DNA from: an uncultured Rhodocyclaceae bacterium
GTDB taxonomy: Bacteria; Pseudomonadota; Gammaproteobacteria; Burkholderiales; Rhodocyclaceae
Direction of reading: 5' to 3'
Length of the DNA: 14,993 nucleotides
Assembly (NCBI GenBank): GCA_937892345.1
Contig: CALAGF010000077.1
Coordinates: 1 to 14,993, forward strand
This document shows positions 12,883 through 14,993 of this stretch, piece by piece. Within the stretch, counting starts at the first letter, position 1, and every line of letters begins with the position of its first letter. Position numbers and translations under genes: made by a program. The notes beneath the pieces are model-generated. The model did no database searches. It had not been told where the DNA came from and saw only the letters and a program-made list of their open reading frames with translations.

Positions 12883-14993
12883 ATGCTTGAACAGCACTAT
12901 CTCACCGCACTTTTTGAACCAAAGTCGGTTGCCGTCATCGGGGCCTCGGAACGTGAAAACTCCGTTGGCAACGTCATCTTCAAGAATATTCTGAGCTCGG
13001 GCTACAAGGGTCGGCTTTACGCGATCAACCCAAAGCACGAAACCATCCTCGGCCAGCAGGCCTACAAGTCAATCGAGGAAATTGGCGCCCGCGTCGAAAT
13101 GGCCGTCATCGCCACCCGGCCGCAGACCGTTCCGCAACTGATCGAACAATGCGGCCGCAGCGGCGTGCGCAATGTGATCGTCATCGCCTCCGGCTTCTCC
13201 GAGGCCGGCCATATTGGTGCAGCGCTTGAGCGCAAGGTGATGGAAATCGCCCGCTCCTACAACGTGCGCATTCTCGGCCCCAATTGTCTGGGCATCATCC
13301 GCCCGGAACTCGGCTTGAATGCAACATTTACCCGCATCACTGCCAGCCCCGGCAACCTCGCACTGGTTTCACAGTCCGGCGCCATGTGCTCCGCCGTGCT
13401 CGACTGGGCCAAGGCCAATCAGGTCGGCTTCTCATCCGTGATTTCGCTCGGCATGACGGCGGATGTCGATTTCGGTGAAATCCTCGACTATCTGATTTAC
13501 GACAGCCGCACGCACTACATCCTGATGTACGTCGAAGGCATTCGCAATGCACGCCGCTTCATGAGCGCCCTGCGTTCTGCCGCCCGCATCAAGCCTATCA
13601 TTCTGCTCAAGGCAGGCCGCCACGAAGCGGGCTCCCATGCAGCCACCGTACACTCCGGCATGGCAGCGGTTTCGGACATCGTGTTCGATGCCGCAGTCCG
13701 CCGTGCCGGCGTGGTCCGCGTCAAAAACGTGGGCCAGTTGTTCTATGCGGCCAAGGCACTTGCTTCCAAGTTCCGCCCGGCCGGCGACCGTCTGGCCATC
13801 ATTACCAACGGCGGCGGCCCGGGTGCCATGGCTGCCGACCGTGCTGGCGACCTTGGTATTCCGCTGGCCACGCTGGCACCCGAAACCATGGGCGTGCTAA
13901 ACAAGGTGCTGCCGGCCACATGGTCGCACAGCAACCCGATCGACATTGCCGGCGATGCCACACCGGAACGCTACCGCGATGCCATCCTTGCCGTGACCCA
14001 GGACCCCAACGTCGACAGCACGCTGGTCATGCTCTCGCCTCAAGCCATGACCGATCCGATGGGTGTTGCCAAGGCCATCATCGAGGTGAGCGACAAACTG
14101 CACCGCCGCATCATTTGCTGCTGGATGGGCGAAGAACAGGTCGCCGCCGCCCGTAAATTGCTGGAAGATTCCGGCATTCCGGCGTTCCGCATGCCGGAAA
14201 CGGCAATCGAACTGTTCCACCATATTTCCAAGTATTACGGCAACCAGAAGCTGCTGCTGCAAACACCGGAGCCCACCCGCCAGTTCGGGCGGCCCGAGGC
14301 CGAAGGCGCCAAGATGTTGATCGAGGCCCTGCTTGCAGAGCGTCGCAAGGTGCTTTCCGAAATGGAATCCAAAGCCATCCTGCGTGCCTTCAAGGTACCG
14401 GTCGCCCAGACCATGGTCGCGCGCACCGCCACTGAAGCTTTGCTGCTTGCGGAACAGATTGGTTTCCCGGTTGCCATGAAGGTCGATTCGCCCGAACTGC
14501 CGCACAAATCCGATGCCGGCGGTGTACGCCTGAACATCGGCAACGCGCCGGCGGTACGCAATGCCTATCACGACATCATCGATACCGTGCAGAAGCGCCA
14601 CCCGACAGCAAAGATCAACGGCGTTTCGATCGAGCCTTTCCTCTCCCGTCCGAATGGCCGGGAAATCATGATCGGCGTCATCCGCGACCCGATTTTCGGA
14701 CCGGTCATCACCTTCGGTGCAGGCGGCTTTGATAACGAAATTTTCAGTGACCGCTCGGTTGCCCTGCCGCCGCTCAACAAGTTCCTGGCCAAGGATCTGA
14801 TTGAATCGACCCGTACCTCGAAGATTCTCGACCAGTTCCACAACATGCCGCCGGCCGACCGCGAGGCGATCAAGGAAGTGCTGCTCTGTATTTCGGAAAT
14901 GGTTTGCGAGCTGCCGTGGATCCAGGAGCTCGACCTGAACCCGCTGATCGTCGATGAAAACGGCGCCATCGCCGCCGATGCACGCATCGTCAT
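12883..14993 (+). CDS. Acetate-CoA ligase (ADP-forming)/Pat-like protein, first 703 residues
   Basis: Large cytoplasmic protein of the NDP-forming acyl-CoA synthetase superfamily, cut by the right edge. Order: CoA-binding domain (about 10-140; SVAVIGASERENSVGN, ILGPNCLGI), succinyl-CoA-synthetase-like domains (about 155-460) with SQSGAM (163-168) and VHSGMA containing His257, then an ATP-grasp domain (about 485-703) with PHKSDAGGV (540-548), FGAGGF (611-616) and ELDLNPL near the cut. Phospho-histidines of ADP-forming acetyl-CoA synthetases lie in these two segments. The MLEQHYLTALFEPKSVAVIGAS opening resembles bacterial proteins that carry a further C-terminal GNAT acetyltransferase domain (Pat, lysine acetylation); whether it follows here is outside the window. 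ATG 12883 has AAGGGG six bases upstream. Confidence 0.9.
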   Translation, partial: MLEQHYLTALFEPKSVAVIGASERENSVGNVIFKNILSSGYKGRLYAINPKHETILGQQAYKSIEEIGARVEMAVIATRPQTVPQLIEQCGRSGVRNVIVIASGFSEAGHIGAALERKVMEIARSYNVRILGPNCLGIIRPELGLNATFTRITASPGNLALVSQSGAMCSAVLDWAKANQVGFSSVISLGMTADVDFGEILDYLIYDSRTHYILMYVEGIRNARRFMSALRSAARIKPIILLKAGRHEAGSHAATVHSGMAAVSDIVFDAAVRRAGVVRVKNVGQLFYAAKALASKFRPAGDRLAIITNGGGPGAMAADRAGDLGIPLATLAPETMGVLNKVLPATWSHSNPIDIAGDATPERYRDAILAVTQDPNVDSTLVMLSPQAMTDPMGVAKAIIEVSDKLHRRIICCWMGEEQVAAARKLLEDSGIPAFRMPETAIELFHHISKYYGNQKLLLQTPEPTRQFGRPEAEGAKMLIEALLAERRKVLSEMESKAILRAFKVPVAQTMVARTATEALLLAEQIGFPVAMKVDSPELPHKSDAGGVRLNIGNAPAVRNAYHDIIDTVQKRHPTAKINGVSIEPFLSRPNGREIMIGVIRDPIFGPVITFGAGGFDNEIFSDRSVALPPLNKFLAKDLIESTRTSKILDQFHNMPPADREAIKEVLLCISEMVCELPWIQELDLNPLIVDENGAIAADARIV

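Noticed and set aside
13897..14841. A 314-codon minus-strand open frame
   Set aside because: It is antisense to the acetate-CoA ligase gene, whose motifs run unbroken through the region.
1..14993. CRISPR arrays, insertion sequences, phage genes or defence systems
   Set aside because: No direct-repeat/spacer pattern, transposase or integrase motifs, or terminal inverted repeats were seen. The tRNA-Leu gene has no integrase next to it and no second copy of its 3' end in the window.

Overview
The window looks like chromosomal DNA of a betaproteobacterium, most likely a member of the Rhodocyclales (Dechloromonas/Azonexus-type). This is inferred from gene content and protein style (alaA-hom-thrC block, hpnCDE squalene genes, a DUF2249 protein, GGDEF-EAL and HDOD proteins, high-GC codon use), not from a database search. 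Nearly all of it is coding, with short intergenic gaps. I see no insertion sequence, phage gene, CRISPR array or rRNA.

Region 1 (1-4739, all minus strand) is an amino-acid block. Transcription runs alaA (glutamate-pyruvate aminotransferase), hom (homoserine dehydrogenase), a strong intrinsic terminator, a small DUF2249 protein, a multi-pass membrane protein with a histidine pattern like heme-copper/NnrS-type proteins, and then thrC (threonine synthase, cut by the left edge). The DUF2249/membrane pair sits between hom and thrC. It has its own strong ribosome site and a candidate FNR/Dnr-type box, which suggests a low-oxygen or nitrogen-oxide-responsive cassette inside a housekeeping operon.

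Region 2 (4740-8285, plus strand) starts with a divergent promoter region and a Mth938/DUF498 protein. A tRNA-Leu(UAG) follows, and then hpnC-hpnD-hpnE in a tightly packed operon. These three enzymes convert farnesyl diphosphate to squalene (HpnD makes presqualene diphosphate, HpnC makes hydroxysqualene, HpnE makes squalene), normally to feed hopanoid synthesis. No squalene-hopene cyclase is in the window.

Region 3 (8286-10540, plus strand) is a two-gene signalling operon: a sensor-less GGDEF-EAL protein with both catalytic signatures intact, followed by an HDOD protein.

Region 4 (10541-14993) has alternating strands: an orphan YbbA-type ABC ATPase (minus), a TesA-type secreted esterase (plus), a SAM-dependent methyltransferase (minus), an OsmC-family protein (plus), and the first 703 codons of an acetate-CoA ligase (ADP-forming)/Pat-like protein (plus, cut by the right edge). 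The ABC and esterase genes start back to back on one CATG, next to a 9-bp tandem repeat; the methyltransferase and OsmC genes also start head to head. Most of the window is ordinary core genome. The items most worth a second look are the DUF2249/membrane cassette, the repeat-bearing shared start region, and the tRNA-to-hpnC junction.
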